Of a stretch of DNA of 64,000 nt, positions 38,298-51,266 are shown one piece after another. The number at the start of each line of letters is the position of its first letter. The first letter of the stretch is position 1. Origin of the DNA: Brachynemurus nebulosus (taxonomy: Eukaryota > Arthropoda > Insecta > Neuroptera > Myrmeleontidae); NCBI GenBank assembly GCA_035578155.1, contig JAPWDM010000014.1, forward strand, positions 13,619,501 to 13,683,500, given 5' to 3'. Both the position numbers and the translations under genes were made by a program. The notes under the pieces were generated by a model. It was not told where the DNA came from. It worked only from the letters and a program-made list of their open reading frames with translations, and searched no databases.

Positions 38298-38518
38298 ATG
38301 AGCACTGCCGTGTTACACTAATCTTACGTATATCAGAAATGATAGTTTTGAGAAAACTTGATTTGAATAAAGTATCAGATTATCTTAAATCGCTTAGATA
38401 TTATTAAATATCTGACATAATTGATTTTTATTATGCGTTATTGATTTAACGTTGCAGCATGATTTAATACCGTATAAATATACTATTTGAAAATATAGGA
38501 AATAGGGAATGTGATACA

Positions 38519-38850
38519 ATCAAAGTCATTTTCAAGTTTAATCTTTTGCCACGTGTTTGTTTGCCTCTTGTCACATGTAATGTAATCTTGATTTTTGGAT
38601 TCTCCTATCACTCCCACCCTTTCCACTTCCACATCACAGACCACTGCCCTTTAATAAGTATAGGTAGATAAAATTAGTATATAAGGCATGTAACGAATGT
38701 AATATTTATTCTGTTTGAAAATGAACTGACGGTTCGAAACAATATTGTCACAGTTTCAAAATAAAAGTGGTATTTTTGCGAAGTAAAATATTTGTTTATT
38801 ATTTACAAATATGGAATACCATAAAGTAACGCTCAAATCTATTAATATTA
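38519..38850 (+). mobile_element. Penelope-like element 3' end, copy 2
   Basis: Homologous to 32945-33264: shared GTTTGTTTGCCTCTTG-type block, TAGGTAGATAAAATTAGTAT, the CTGACGG..GAAAC core and the AATATTTGTTTATTATTTAC end. The copy stops at the same 3' base. The endonuclease region is absent, so it is a short 5'-truncated insertion. Confidence 0.85.
38712..38762 (+). ncRNA. Reduced hammerhead-like motif, copy 2
   Basis: CTGACGG TTC GAAAC AATATT GTC (38726-38749) is identical to the copy at 33151, with TTTGAAA (38714-38720) and TTTCAAA (38754-38760) as potential stem I. Here TG/CA next to the core could also pair. Stem II is again missing. Confidence 0.35.
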
Positions 38851-38854
38851 AAAA

Positions 38855-40118
38855 TTTAAAAATACAATAGATTAATTATTATATTACTATTAACAAATTA
38901 ATTAATTTTATTGTCAACATATACTAGGCATTGAGCAGAATCCTTTAAACGTTATTACGCGCAATTGTTGTATCTCAAGATACATGACGTTCGTGTGACA
39001 CGGCAGAACAGCTTCTAACATTAAAGTTACGGTTTTTGAACCTTTTAAAAAATTTGGTATACATGATGACGTCACCAAGTACAATTTTTTTTAAATTTAT
39101 AGTTACAGAAATGAAATGAATTAGATCTGTCGGTAAAATTTGGATAATTTAAGTGCAAAATTTTCATTTTTCTTGTAAAAATAATTGGTTCAATTCGTTC
39201 GGAAAATGTGACGGATGTAATTTTTCTATTAGGCTATACCCTAAATCGTAATCGACAGTTTGGGTATCATTGTTATATACAGAGTTCAACTAAGTAAACG
39301 TATTTTTTATTTGTGTCCTTTCCTTATTTAAAAATTTTTTTTTGACCCACTGATGCAAAACTTTTATTACAAACAATCGGATTTGTCAAAAAAAAAAAAG
39401 ATTTTACAAATGATATTATTTTAGAAGTAATTCTACAATTTTATCAATATGCGTAATGGAGACGATTTAATATAATAAATTTATAATAATTTAGTTTAAC
39501 ATTATAATAAAACTAAATGTCGCAATTCCAATTTCAACATCTATTCAAATTCGCGACAGTTTCTTTTATGTGGCGTCCACAATATTGTAACTTCTATCTC
39601 TTCTATGTATATAATACGATTGAAAGGAAAGTTACGCATCATTTCACAAAAAACAAAATAAATTTTTTACTAGAACTGGATTTTGCGTTGAAAGGAATAT
39701 TTTAACATATGTTTTTGATAGAAATATTAAATAAATAATGCGATGAGGTTTGATTCCTATCTTATAGTAAATGGATTTCAATTTTCTTTTACTTTTATCG
39801 AAAAATTAAAAATTTACGAGCTTGTATCAAGTCAAGCTTCTTGCTTACGAATGATTCCCATTTGAAAAAATTAACACTTTACGAGTGAGGTTGCAGCACA
39901 TATAAATATTACGTAATATTGTACGGACCGAATGAATTTTGAAATTAGAGGCGAGATGGGGAAGAGTCGGGGCAGTAGCTCAGTGGCCTGAATCTGAAAA
40001 GGGTGCCCACAGTCATTAGTATTATAGAAGTGCCAAAGAATTAGGGAAGCAGGGGAAAATTGAAGCCCAATAAGGAAAAACAAAAATATCTCGAATCATT
40101 CTAACAGTTAATTTATTT
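38855..40118. other. Intergenic; one tRNA-like 5' half
   Basis: GGGGCAGTAGCTCAGTGGCC near 39970 resembles the 5' half of a tRNA with an A box, but no B box or 3' half follows. Probably a SINE fragment. Otherwise AT-rich. Confidence 0.35.
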
Positions 40119-40430
40119 TTAACCGACTTCAAAAACGAGGAGGTTCTCAATTCAACCCGTATGTTTTTTTTTTTTTTTTTATGTATGTACACCGATTTCT
40201 CCCACATTTCTGGCCCAATTTGCGCCATTGTTTTCTTAGTTAGTAGATAAAGTTCTCTAGGCGATCCCATAAAAATTTTGTTGACATTGGTTCAGTAATT
40301 TTTTAAAGTCAGTCAGTGCCCAAGATTATAATTTTTGGACACTGGAATTTTGGAAACTATTCCACCTAAACATATGAAATTTCGAATTTAATAAAAAAAA
40401 ATTTTAAAAACCAAATAAAAATTGTAGTGG
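40119..40430 (+). repeat. Insect repeat with ACCGACTTCAAAAA..GGAGGTTCTC start
   Basis: AACCGACTTCAAAAACGAGG then AGGTTCTCAATTC, a T-run, and ATGTATGTACACCGATTTC. I recognise this text as a widespread insect interspersed repeat, but I am not sure of its class. Confidence 0.5.
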
Positions 40431-40464
40431 GGTGGACTCATAAGCATTGTCACTAAAAAGTATG

Positions 40465-40697
40465 AAATAAAAGCTCTTTCAAAAAACCGACTTCAAAAAG
40501 TAAAAAATAATTAATAGCACGAATTTTGTGGTCAGGCGGGGAGTAGTATAAAAAAAATATAAATCTTTAAGAATTCATGAATTTTTCAAGAACATCCAAC
40601 CGCAATTTTACCTATGACGCCCCGCCTGACTTCAAAATTTGTGCTATTAATTATTTTTTACTTTTTGAAGTCGGTTTTTTAAAAGAGCTCTTATTTA
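40465..40697. repeat. Foldback repeat, about 77-bp arms
   Basis: The left arm (40465-40543) with ACCGACTTCAAAAAGTAAAA and GTCAGGCGGGG is mirrored by the right arm (40619-40697) with CCCCGCCTGAC and TTTTACTTTTTGAAGTCGGT. The spacer is about 75 bp. It shares ACCGACTTCAAAAA with the neighbouring repeat, so it is probably a rearranged copy of that family. Confidence 0.75.
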
Positions 40698-40699
40698 AA

Positions 40700-42939
40700 T
40701 TGAAACACATAAGTTGTCTGTTTGATTAAGAAATAAGCTGAATTTCAGTTAAACAATATTTTTCTGGTCGAAAAATTTTTTTCCCTGAAAATTACCATCA
40801 GCTTCCATTACCCGACAGGTGGGGAAATGGGAGCCAGAAATTTACTTTAAATTCGATAAAAATTGTAAAAGCAAAATCAGTCTTTAAAAACCAAATAAGT
40901 GCAAAAATGCAGCAAATAAAATTATTTTAACAATCAAATTAAACTTTATAATCAAAACAAAAGAACTATTTTAAGGTTTCTAAGGGTTTAGATTCTAAAG
41001 ATCAGGGTAAATAACACAAATATAATCAGTTACACTAACGGAGTCAAAACATTCTGTATGTGTTAAGTTTCTACCGCTTCTGCAACGATACCATAACTAT
41101 CTATCACCATTTTGTGAAACATGGTTATAATTTTCAATATTCATTTGATATCACAATTTTGATAATCATAACAAAAAATAGGCAAACTTAGCTTTATAAT
41201 TCGTGATAATTAATTATAATAAAAAATTTAATTTAGTCATGTTAATTACTTGAATATCATTAAAATTATTTTGTTATAAGCACCGAGCCCAAAAAAACAA
41301 AACCTCTCTTAACAACTGAATGCGTGCAACTATCGGAAAATGCGCATGAGACAAGCTTAGTGGACAAGTAACAAGTACAGAAGACGTCGCTCCCCTAAAA
41401 GTAAAATTTTTTGTTTGCCCCCGGAGCTCATCATTTCTCTCGCCGGCCCTGATTATTGTCTCCGTCTATCATGAAAAATTTCAAACTAATTTCTATACAA
41501 GCAACAAAAAAAAAACTACTTATTGGTATACACTCAGAATGGTATTATCTTAAATTAAATACCCAATAGAGACATAAGCATAAAACATGATAATGATATA
41601 ATTATTACAAAAAATGCACTTAAGTGTTAAAAATTTAACAAAAAAAAGGAAACAAAAAATTAATAATTATAGAAAAATATGAAGTAATAAGAGAAAAAAA
41701 TGTCTACGACCTTCAATAAATCTCTATTATAATTATTATTAATAAATGATTTAAAACAATTGATAAAACTTTCATTGAAACATCTTACAAAAAAAAAACT
41801 TCCGCCAATGATATGCGTAAATGTGAATGTATGTGTATGAACTTGCATCTTCGCCGGTTTTATCTCTATCATCAGTAGTACCATCATCATCCATCAGTAT
41901 GTTAAGGCCACCACAATGACATATGTTTTCAATAAAAACAACCGCAACAATCATGGAGGTGAAAATTGTTTTATGAGCACGTACAGTAGTGGAAATGTAA
42001 AATTAGGGTACCACCAGAGTATAAATAAAAGATTATTACCATAGGCAGTAGCGAAACGCACTTTCTATCCTTTTTTGATATAAGTACAATTATGTATGTC
42101 GTGATTGTATGTGTTTGTACATGTGAGACTGAGGGTTGATAATGGTCATGTTAAATTATATGAACAAGTAAAAGCAACTTTCTTCAAAATGAATTGAGCA
42201 AACGCGAAATTGATGACAGTATTCAACACGAGAATTTAGATCGTCACGACCTATTAGCATCAACCACTGTCGAAATCGAAAATATTAACTGAATTATTAT
42301 AAAACTGAATTATTATAAAATATTAATAATTATTTATTATTTAACGTATTTTTACATAAGCATTCAAATTATAATAATACTTACAAATTTGCATCAAACA
42401 GCACTCAGAAAAAACATAAATTGAAATTTTGTTTTGAATGATTTAAACAAAATTTAGCAGCACAAGAGTTATCACCAGACATTTTAAGCCACCATAATAA
42501 TTAAATAAATACATATCAGAAATATCTTACAGATCACAAAACACACTAAAATTACAAGCAAATATCAAAAATAACTGATGACAAGCTTTAAATAAAAAAA
42601 ATTTAATGACAGTTAAAATTCCACTGCCATCGTTGTTAAAAATTTTAAAAAAGTCAGTGAAACTTAGACAAAATTAAATAATTTACATAATTATCAACTG
42701 CAATTTTTCACAAAATAATTTGACCTGCAAATTTATTTTTCTAAATTAAATTTACTTTAGTGATGATATTTTCACTGTATTAGTATGCATAATGTTATGC
42801 ATTATTTAGGTACATAACATGGATAACCCTTTGGAATTTCTGAATTCCAAATGATACTCTTACGTCATCTCGTTTCGTAACTGTTTGTGAAACAAACTGT
42901 TATTTAAACTGTGGTATCACATCGATAATGGAAATACAC
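40700..42939. other. Intergenic; possible hAT right end near 41450
   Basis: CTCGCCGGCCCTG (about 41438-41450) resembles an hAT 3' terminus without a partner. Minus-strand 60-76 codon frames near 41660-41954 have no domain. Confidence 0.35.
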
Positions 42940-43068
42940 TGAATAATGGTTCAAAACGTATCTTATGTAATTTTTTCAGTTTTTTGCAAAGGTGTAAAAA
43001 AAATTTTTGAAAAACCTTCAATTGGCTGTAATAGCTGAATTTTCCATTCGAAAATTTGCTAAAAGTTT
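42940..43068 (+). repeat. R1 dispersed repeat, copy 5 (internally deleted)
   Basis: AATGGTTCAAAACGTATCTT joins directly to GGCTGTAATAGCTGAATTTT and ends near AAAATTTGCTAAA. The central third is missing. Confidence 0.65.
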
Positions 43069-43249
43069 AAAAAGTATCTACAATTAACATAACATTTTTA
43101 TTTTAAAAAAAAAAATAAAAGATATATTTTAAAAAAATACCGCCTAGCCGACTTAACTGTTCATGAAGATATGAGAATTTCGAGATTTTTCTTCGAAACA
43201 TTAACATAAATATTGTACATATGCGATGATATACCGTCTACAGAAAGCA

Positions 43250-43572
43250 CATTAGGTTGCAGCATCTTGCATCACATGGTGAGTTTTAGTTATAAAAGTT
43301 ATTTTTATCTTTTATCATTTTTTCCGTTCTTTCCATATAAATTTTGATAAACGCAAAAATCTCGTTCTTTCGAGATTCCGGGCATCGAATGTGTCTGGCT
43401 GAAGAATTCATCCAAAAGTTGGGAATTTCCTACATTTTCACCAAATTTCGTAAAAATTGGACTGAATATCAAGTTCGGTTTCTAGGTACGTCAAAATAAA
43501 TTTTTACCGGACTCAAATTTAATCATGATAGTGGCTGTAATAGTTGAATTTTCTATTTAAAAATTCGCTAAC
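43250..43572 (+). repeat. R1 dispersed repeat, copy 6
   Basis: It starts GGTTGCAGCATCTTGCATCA, carries the GGCTGAAGAATTCATCCAAA box and ends AAAAATTCGCTAA. There is no microsatellite at the homologous point. Confidence 0.7.
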
Positions 43573-43939
43573 AATAAACACTCGTAACCGTTTCAAAAAT
43601 TAGCTAATAGATTCACAAGTAAATTAGAGGGAAGTCTGATTGTAAATATCTCGTGAACGATGCGTCGTAATGAAAAAATAACAAAATTTTTTAAGACTTA
43701 AGCGAAGCAAGTTGTCGGTATTCCAAATATTTGCGAATGTAGTTTTTGCTATCGAGAATTATCGATATCGAATTACTTCTTATAAATTGGTTAAAATTGG
43801 TTTAATTTTAGGCTCCACTAACTAATTCTATTGTAAATAATATCCTACTGATTTTATTAGCAATAGAATATTTTAAAAAAAAAAGCTACATTTCGTTATC
43901 GTTAGTTTTCGTAATCGTAAACTTTTGATGTAGGAACTT

Positions 43940-43977
43940 GAGTTACACGAATTTACGTTGTACGAAAGTTTGCTGTA
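43940..43977. mobile_element. Possible pogo-like right terminus
   Basis: TTACACGAATTTACGTTGTA then CGAAAGTTTGCTG and TA. The complement begins CAGCAAACTTTCG, resembling the CAG..AAC ends at 5770 and 12916. No left end was identified. Confidence 0.3.
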
Positions 43978-44013
43978 TAGAATTCCTTAGAAAAGTTAAA
44001 GAAAAATATAATA

Positions 44014-44445
44014 AAAGAAACTGTCGTGTAAAAATGAGTGCGCCATCTTACACGCCTTTGTAGTGCACCATCTTACACGCCTGTCTATTATCAAAAAAAT
44101 CATCCTGTGGGAACCATTCACGCGTACTGACACGAATTGAAGTGATCAAAGCTAGTTCGTGACTAATTTTACTAGCCTCAGGAACATTTATAACTTTTAA
44201 CTTGTTTCGACATAAACCATAGTAATACATCCAAATTCGAGAAAATAACATCAAATCGTACTAAAAATTTTAAACTTATCTAGAATATCGGGATTATGTG
44301 GTAAACCAATATTTTCTGGTGAGTAATTACAGATACCCGAACACTTCAAAACACGATTAAAGTTGGTTACAAATTTCGTTATTGTTTCGAGAGAACAGGA
44401 ATGCGCACTCTTACCGACGGCGCCATCTTACACGACCCTACCCTA
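44014..44445. mobile_element. TA-flanked element E, motif CCATCTTACACG
   Basis: The right end CCATCTTACACGACCCTACCC then TA (44444-44445); its complement starts GGGTAGGGTCGTGTAAG, sharing GGGTAGGG with elements C and D. The left end (GTCGTGTAA at 44023) has lost its first bases. GCGCCATCTTACACG or GCACCATCTTACACG recurs at 44040, 44066 and 44420. Confidence 0.6.
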
Positions 44446-44449
44446 TTCT

Positions 44450-45945
44450 TTGGTGATCTTTAAAAATTACTGACCGATTTAGTTATTCCTCATTTAAATA
44501 ATGAGAATACGAAAGAAAAGTAATTATTCGATGTAAAAAATAATAATAAACAATTCTTCCCAGTACCTTCACCATAATGTTTCTATTTTTTTATACAAAG
44601 TGTTAATAACTTATAAGCGCGACATTTTTTGAAAATATCTTTACGGAAAGAAATATGTAAACAAAATTTTGTTGTACAAATTATAATAATTAACAAAGTT
44701 ATCACGTCGATAAGGTTCGACCCAATTTGGTCGAGACCGACTACAAAATAAATTAATCTGTAAGTAATTTTTGTCAGCTTGTATCCCTTTTGTCCTAGTA
44801 ACTTTCGAGTGCTGCGAACTAACTGTCGATTATGGCCAATATAATTTCCGAAATTTTGGTTCGAATTCTAGCCGCGAGCGGCGACTGAGATTTCGATCAG
44901 ACCTTACCCATAGTGTACTTACGTAGTATCTAGACTACTAAAGACTGTTAAAAACTAAAACAACAGTTCTAATACCACTTTTACATAAAATTCATTGAAA
45001 AATATACCTACAATTACAACATATTACTAAAAATGTTTCAATTTATATTTCCACTACTGTAAATATTAAAAAATAAAAATAATGAATATTGAACGTATGT
45101 ATTTAATTCATTTCCAAGAAAATTATATTCATTCATTTTACTGAAAACGAAATCTATGAAAAAAGGTGTAAAATAATTGATGGAAAAATTACATAACTGG
45201 AAAATCCCGGATGTTTGAAACATTTTTTTGTACATTCCAATCTATTTATTATGTATCTAGTGTTAATCAATTAAATTATCTATTGTAAATCAATAAAGTA
45301 AAACTTTAATTAATTAAAATTTTGTTGGTGTAAATTTGAAATAAAAACAAACCGAAAATCATGTATTCTTGTCAATAGTTATTATTTAATATCTCCTACA
45401 TTTTTATCACTAAATCAAAAATTACGAAAATAAAGATAACAATTTTTAATAAAATTACATAAGTAAATAAAATACTCTTTTATTCTTTCGCCTATGACAA
45501 ACCGCAATTTTTAATAAACTATGACCACCGGGAGAAAATTTAGCCACTCTTATAATGTAAATAAAAAACCACAAGTAGTATAGGCTTCATCCAAACCGAC
45601 GCAAAACACCCTTCTGTAATGTGATGTCATTTTTAAGCCGATGTGATTTCTACTGGTTTCTAATATACAAATGTAACTTCCAGTGGGTAGCATCATGGAT
45701 TATGGTGTGAAAAATCGCAAGTTTAAATCGTGCAATATCTCTATACTATGAATAACTTGATAAGTAACGCTCTAACGAGTTTCTAATCTAGAATATTCTA
45801 AATTTAATTTTTTGTTTCATTTTCTAGAAGTGTATATAGATTTTTTAAAATGTTTCTTTTTGAAGACATTTAAACAGAAGATATTTAAAAATTTTGAAAA
45901 TTTATTTGTTTGATTACCTATTTGAAAAGTTATAGCCACTTTAAC
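44450..45945. other. Intergenic, no supported gene
   Basis: Weak B-box-like text (GGTTCGAATTCTAGCC near 44862; AAGTTTAAATCGTGC near 45720) may be SINE remnants; neither folds convincingly. Confidence 0.3.
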
Positions 45946-46317
45946 ATGGTGGCCACAGATTTTTAAAAATTAAATTCCCTAACTTTTCCAGGTTTTCCGG
46001 AAATTTTATTAAAAAATTCTCTGACTATTTATTTTGCGTACTTTTTGTACTTTTTAACACTTTTTCTTAAAAAGAGTAAATGAAGAGCAAAACAAAATGA
46101 AATCAGCGTCAATTTTTAAATCTAATCTCAAAACAAGAGAAAAATATTGATTGAAGTTTTATCTCTAAATAAACACAATTAAAAAAATTTTTCAGAATTC
46201 TTTCTGAAAATTCGCTAAAATAAATTTTTTTCCAGTCTTCTGGTAAAATTCCCTGACTTTTCCAGAAAGTTTAGAATTCCCTGACATTTCCAGGTTTTCC
46301 AGTAATGTGGCCAGCAT
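45946..46317. mobile_element. Element with TGGTGGCCACA ends and iterated CCCTGACTTTTCCAGG
   Basis: The left end TGGTGGCCACAGAT and right end TAATGTGGCCAGCA are inverted. CCCTGACTTTTCCAGG or variants recur near 45978, 46250 and 46290, plus a TTCTCTGACTA form near 46016. ATG lies on both sides. I have seen such text as a common animal DNA-transposon terminus, but I do not assign a superfamily. A fragment of the R1 end (GAAAATTCGCTAAAA, near 46205) lies inside. Confidence 0.55.
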
Positions 46318-46635
46318 GTTTAATACGGTAGATTCCGGCATCACGTATCATACGAGTACCTACTTCAAAACTTGAAATGCATTTTTCTTGAAACTACATT
46401 TTTCAAGATGGTGGACATGATATCTCGAGTCCCATTTATCCAATCGACTTCGAATTTGACTTCGACAATACATGTTGTTTTATGGTAGAGACTGCGAATA
46501 ACGAGCAACTTTATATCTTTCATCTCGACACTTTTTATGTTAAATTAATACTAAAAATTAGCAAAAAGCGAGCCGGCTCGCACAATTAGGTTTCCGTATC
46601 AATACTATAGTGGACAGTCAATGTACCAAATTATT
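46318..46635. other. Intergenic, nothing recognised
   Basis: AT-rich spacer between two repeats. Confidence 0.4.
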
Positions 46636-47188
<553 letters not shown>

Positions 47189-47189
47189 T

Positions 47190-48419
47190 TTTATTTACGC
47201 TTATTTAAATCTTATCCAAATTTGCTTGTGATAACTGAAAAATTAGTAGCTATTACACTGTAATATTACATTTTTAGTTTCAGTGACTATTACACAGTCG
47301 AAAAAGCTCGCAATTTTCCAATAATCGACGGCTTCTATTCGGTAATCCTATCAAAACCTAAATTTTTAGCTTTAAAAACCTACAAGAACAGAAGGGGAAC
47401 GGTCAGCAAACGGTTTCTAGTAAATTTTGGGCTGAATCAATTATTAAGCCAATTAAACCAAATAGTATAAAAAAAAAAAACTTTTTGGGATCCTTCTGGG
47501 AAGCTCTTTCAAATAATATTTTACACGATGTATTAAATAAAACTTTGTTTTGCAGCAAACCGGCCCTCTATTTTAATCCAAAATAATTCTCCTAATTGTC
47601 GATTGACAAAGTATTGATAAACGGAATTCTAAAAAGTTGCAGATAAATGGAAAAATTACAAAAAATTCTTTTTACAAAAATGAAAAACAAAAATGGCATT
47701 GAACTGGCGTAATAAAATTAAGAGTATTTTATCTATTTAATCAATTGTCTATTTTTTGTAATTTACAAGATCGTAATGGATATTTTTTAAAAAAAAATCC
47801 ATTTTTGTTTCTGTCTCTTTGAAAAGTGGTTAAACTTTTACACTCCGGGATAATATCCTCATTGTTTCTCATTGTAATTCCAATGAGATTAAATTATGTT
47901 TGTTTTATTGTGATAAATTTGAATATTATAATAATAATAAAAGCACAAGGCCAATTTCGGGAAATGTTCACAGGCACGATTGTAAAATTTATAACCATAA
48001 TCCTTATTATACATAATATTATAATGAAAATGGAATGCGTTATCAGTATTATAGTCAGTGTGCGAACAAAAACAGAATTTGTATATCCACAACCACAAAC
48101 ATGGTTTGACTTTTAACATAATTTATCAAACATAAAACAATCCAGTCAATATGATTGTATGTATTATGGCAAAATATGAATTCAATTGTATTGTATAAAT
48201 AGATGTACAAGGTTTATCGTAAAATTTGATGTACTAATAAAAACGATATGAGAATTAGGAAATAAAACAAGGAAAATTATGGCAATTTTTATGACAATAA
48301 AAACAAAAGTTTAATTTTTTATTCACTTTTAATGATACGAGAGTTTTATATTTTTTTTTTTCGAAAATTTAACAAGCAGAAGTGTCAACTTATAAAAAAT
48401 ACGATAGAGTAACTGGTGC
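47190..48419. other. Intergenic, no supported gene
   Basis: Frames of 96 and 76 codons on opposite strands (47826-48119) overlap each other and show no domain. Confidence 0.4.
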
Positions 48420-48660
48420 GATTTTGGGTTGACAGCTCTTAGGCAACAAATTTGAGTTGTGGAAAAGACAACTTTATTCAAAAAAAATATTAATCTCGAG
48501 TGTAATCTCAAATACGTTAAATAATTAGTATTATATTTTACAATTTCTTTACTATGGTTTTGGAAACAGTTAAATTTACCAATGAAAACTTTTATTTCAA
48601 TTTTATATTGTTTATAGCTGAACAAAATGACCAATGAAGTGTTTTTTACCATTTTCTTTT
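48420..48660. repeat. R3 dispersed repeat, copy 1
   Basis: TTTTGGGTTGACAGCTCTT, GCAACAAATTTGAGTTGTGG, AGTTAAATTTACCAATGAAA and AAAATGACCAATGAAGTGTT occur in the same order at 60236-60510. No terminal repeats defined. Confidence 0.6.
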
Positions 48661-48823
48661 TCACTGTAAAAAGTTACTGTTTCACAAATATGTATAAATT
48701 TTTGGATACAGGAGGTTAACAAAAAAATTGTGCTTCGCGGTATACTTCTCGGTGTTTTTAACATAAAGATTTTCGAGATTAAAAGGGAATAGTAAGAAGT
48801 CAAAATCTTTACAGATTTCAATT

Positions 48824-49637
48824 TAGGGGGAGGTTTACTTAAGCGTCGTTAAAAAAGATCGATTTCTTTTTTTGCAAAAATTGGTAGCTAATTATATGTA
48901 GAATATGTTCCCAAAGTGATTTTGCTGAAAGTAATTAAAAAAAAAAAAAAGATTTTTGCACATTAACCGTATCCAGTTTTCTATAAAAAAAAAAAAAAGA
49001 CTCGAAAAACGTAGTTCACGCAATAATGAGTATTAAATATAAAATTTTGAAAGTACGTTTCTTTATAATTATATATTTTATAATATCTCGGAACCACATT
49101 TTTGGAACTGGTTGACACGATAACTCAAAAACTATTCGATGGATTCTGTTTCTTAATTTTTTTTATTTTAAAGATAATTCAATTCTCCGGCACTTATACC
49201 TAATTCCCCGATACACTTTCAATATTTTTTATTTTTTTTTTATTTTACTTTAAAGAGCGAAAAATAAAATAAAAATCGTAATCAAAAGTTCACACATCCG
49301 CCATTTTTTTTCTTTCAGCAATTTATTGATATTATAGGTATAGGTGCCGATACTGTTCATATATTTTATAAATCTTTTTTGTTTTTGGATTTCAGTGGTT
49401 TATTACCGGCGCTATGATGTCAACCAACAGAGCATCGGATTTTCGGATCGTCACACTGCACTATCTATAAAATGGACAATTTTTTATATTTTTCCTTGAA
49501 ATTTTTTTTTTTTTGTATAGTTTAATACTTAATAAATATGTGTACAAAATTTGAAATTGATATTTACTTCCGTTCTTGAGAAAAAAATTTCAGAAAAATA
49601 CATAATTTTTAACGACTCTCAAGTAAACCTCCCCCTA
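48824..49637. mobile_element. TA-flanked element F, GGGGGAGGTTTACTT ends
   Basis: TA (48824-48825), then GGGGGAGGTTTACTTAAGCG; the right end is CTCAAGTAAACCTCCCCC, then TA (49636-49637); 810 bp. No iterated motif inside and no coding region. It shares a G-run plus GTT(C/T)AC terminus with element G at 15.2 kb. Confidence 0.85.
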
Positions 49638-50579
49638 AAACAATAGCAATCAGAATTATGTTCTCAAATCAGCGTGTTTTGAATATCTAAAATAATTTAT
49701 ACGTGTACCTGACTTGGTCAAAAAAAGGATGAATTGATGCTTGTCAAACATACCTGCAAAAGAAAAAGCGAAAAATTAAAACCTTCGAATTCCAATACTC
49801 TAGCCTTATACTAGGGCTGTTTTCAATATTATTGTAAATTTCAAATATTTTAAACATTTCAGTTTATGAATACAGAATATACAAGATCAAATTCTCGTTT
49901 TACATGAGTTTATTTTCAAAGATTTTGATTATATGTGGTTAAATCTTTCACACCAAATTTTCATTTTATACGTTTATGTTTTGATTACACAGTTTAGCGG
50001 TTTGTTCCTTAGCAAGTGCATTTATCGAATTATGTTACTAGATTTAATAGGATTTTTATCATACGTTTTTCAAAGTTAAAAAACTTTCAACCATGACGAA
50101 ACTGCTTCCAAAGAATTTGAATTTATCTTGAGGATTTTGAAAATCTACAATTATACCGCAATAACTGTATTTATTGTCCTAATTTCTGACAAAAATCATG
50201 TTACAATTTTTTGACAAAAATCATGTTATAATTTTTTGTATAGATAACGATCTTACAAATTTGTTGATTAAAAAAGATTTTACTATGTAAAGAAACCTAA
50301 AAGTATAAAATTATGTACGCATTAATACCCTAAAAGGGATTCCATTAAAAATTAATGGATGATTTTAAACACACCACTTTTAAGGATTAACTTATTACAA
50401 TGTACTTTTTTCTTTGATAACTGGTTGTCACACTGGTTGACAGAATCTACCATAGTTGTCATTCATTTCTTTTGATTTTTTCCGTTGAAAAATGATGAAA
50501 ATCATCACCATTTTATTTTAAAGTTTGGTTTAGCTTCAGTCGATCGTAACAAAAAAAGCTAAATACATAATTTCTACAG
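49638..50579. other. AT-rich intergenic, nothing recognised
   Basis: No gene or bounded repeat. A short direct repeat (AAAAATCATGTTA-AATTTTTT) occurs near 50185-50240. Confidence 0.4.
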
Positions 50580-51190
50580 GACAACGCGCAAAATTACCCC
50601 CCAGCACCCACTGGTGAGATATGTATTTTCTGAAAGCCCCTTCTTAGTAGGTCACAAATATACCCATCTTAGGTCTGGAGAACCTGGTCTTCAAAAGTTC
50701 TGACATGCAGTAGGTTTTGCATACACCACGTGGTCATTTCTTAAGAAAACGATGTTTATTGTCCTGCAGCGGGCATTAGAGTCCCCTTCGGGAGAATGCA
50801 CTTCGGACTCCCTTATTTCGGAAATCTACCAAGGCATCTGCCAGAAGTCGCCACCGGTAGGACTCCCAAACTTCTCTTCGGATACTCTTCTTCTCTTCAG
50901 CCATAGGCCACGTGAAAAAACGAGGTTAGGCCACTTGCCAGGAAAGTGGTTTTACACAGTGATAGGCCGGCCCACGACATGTCTAATAACCCATTTGTAC
51001 CTATACAGAGTATCCCGTTTGGCTATGGCCACGTGCAGACTTTTTGTACATTTGACGCCCTATAATTTTTAAAGACCAGGTTCTCCATGAACGTGCCCAA
51101 TGACGAAGTTGGACTACTTGACCAGGGCTATCGATCGGCACCGGTCTCAACCTTGGGCGCTAGGGGGCAGCTCCCCATATAGTTTTGCCC
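50580..51190. other. GC-richer island of unknown nature
   Basis: Base composition is visibly richer in G+C than the surroundings over about 600 bp. GGAGAACCTGGTCTT (50678-50692) and its inverted copy AAGACCAGGTTCTCC (51072-51086) bracket most of it. A 106-codon + strand frame (50752-51072) ends at this repeat; its product, rich in Ser, Pro and Leu with no domain I know, is not claimed as a gene. A transferred or repeat-derived segment is possible. Confidence 0.45.
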
Positions 51191-51266
51191 ATTATTCTTT
51201 TCTCTTTTTAATTTTTGTTACTCTGTTTATTTAATGAACAATTTGTTTTGACCAATAACCAAATTT

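Noticed and set aside
39965..40010. tRNA gene
   Set aside because: GTAGCTCAGTGGCC looks like a D-arm/A box, but there is no B box or acceptor 3' half within range.
44850..44900. tRNA or SINE from GGTTCGAATTCTAGCC
   Set aside because: Only a B-box-like string; no A box at the right distance.
50752..51072. 106-codon frame as a protein gene
   Set aside because: No domain and no transcription signals; it ends at an inverted repeat, so it is described only as part of the GC-richer island.
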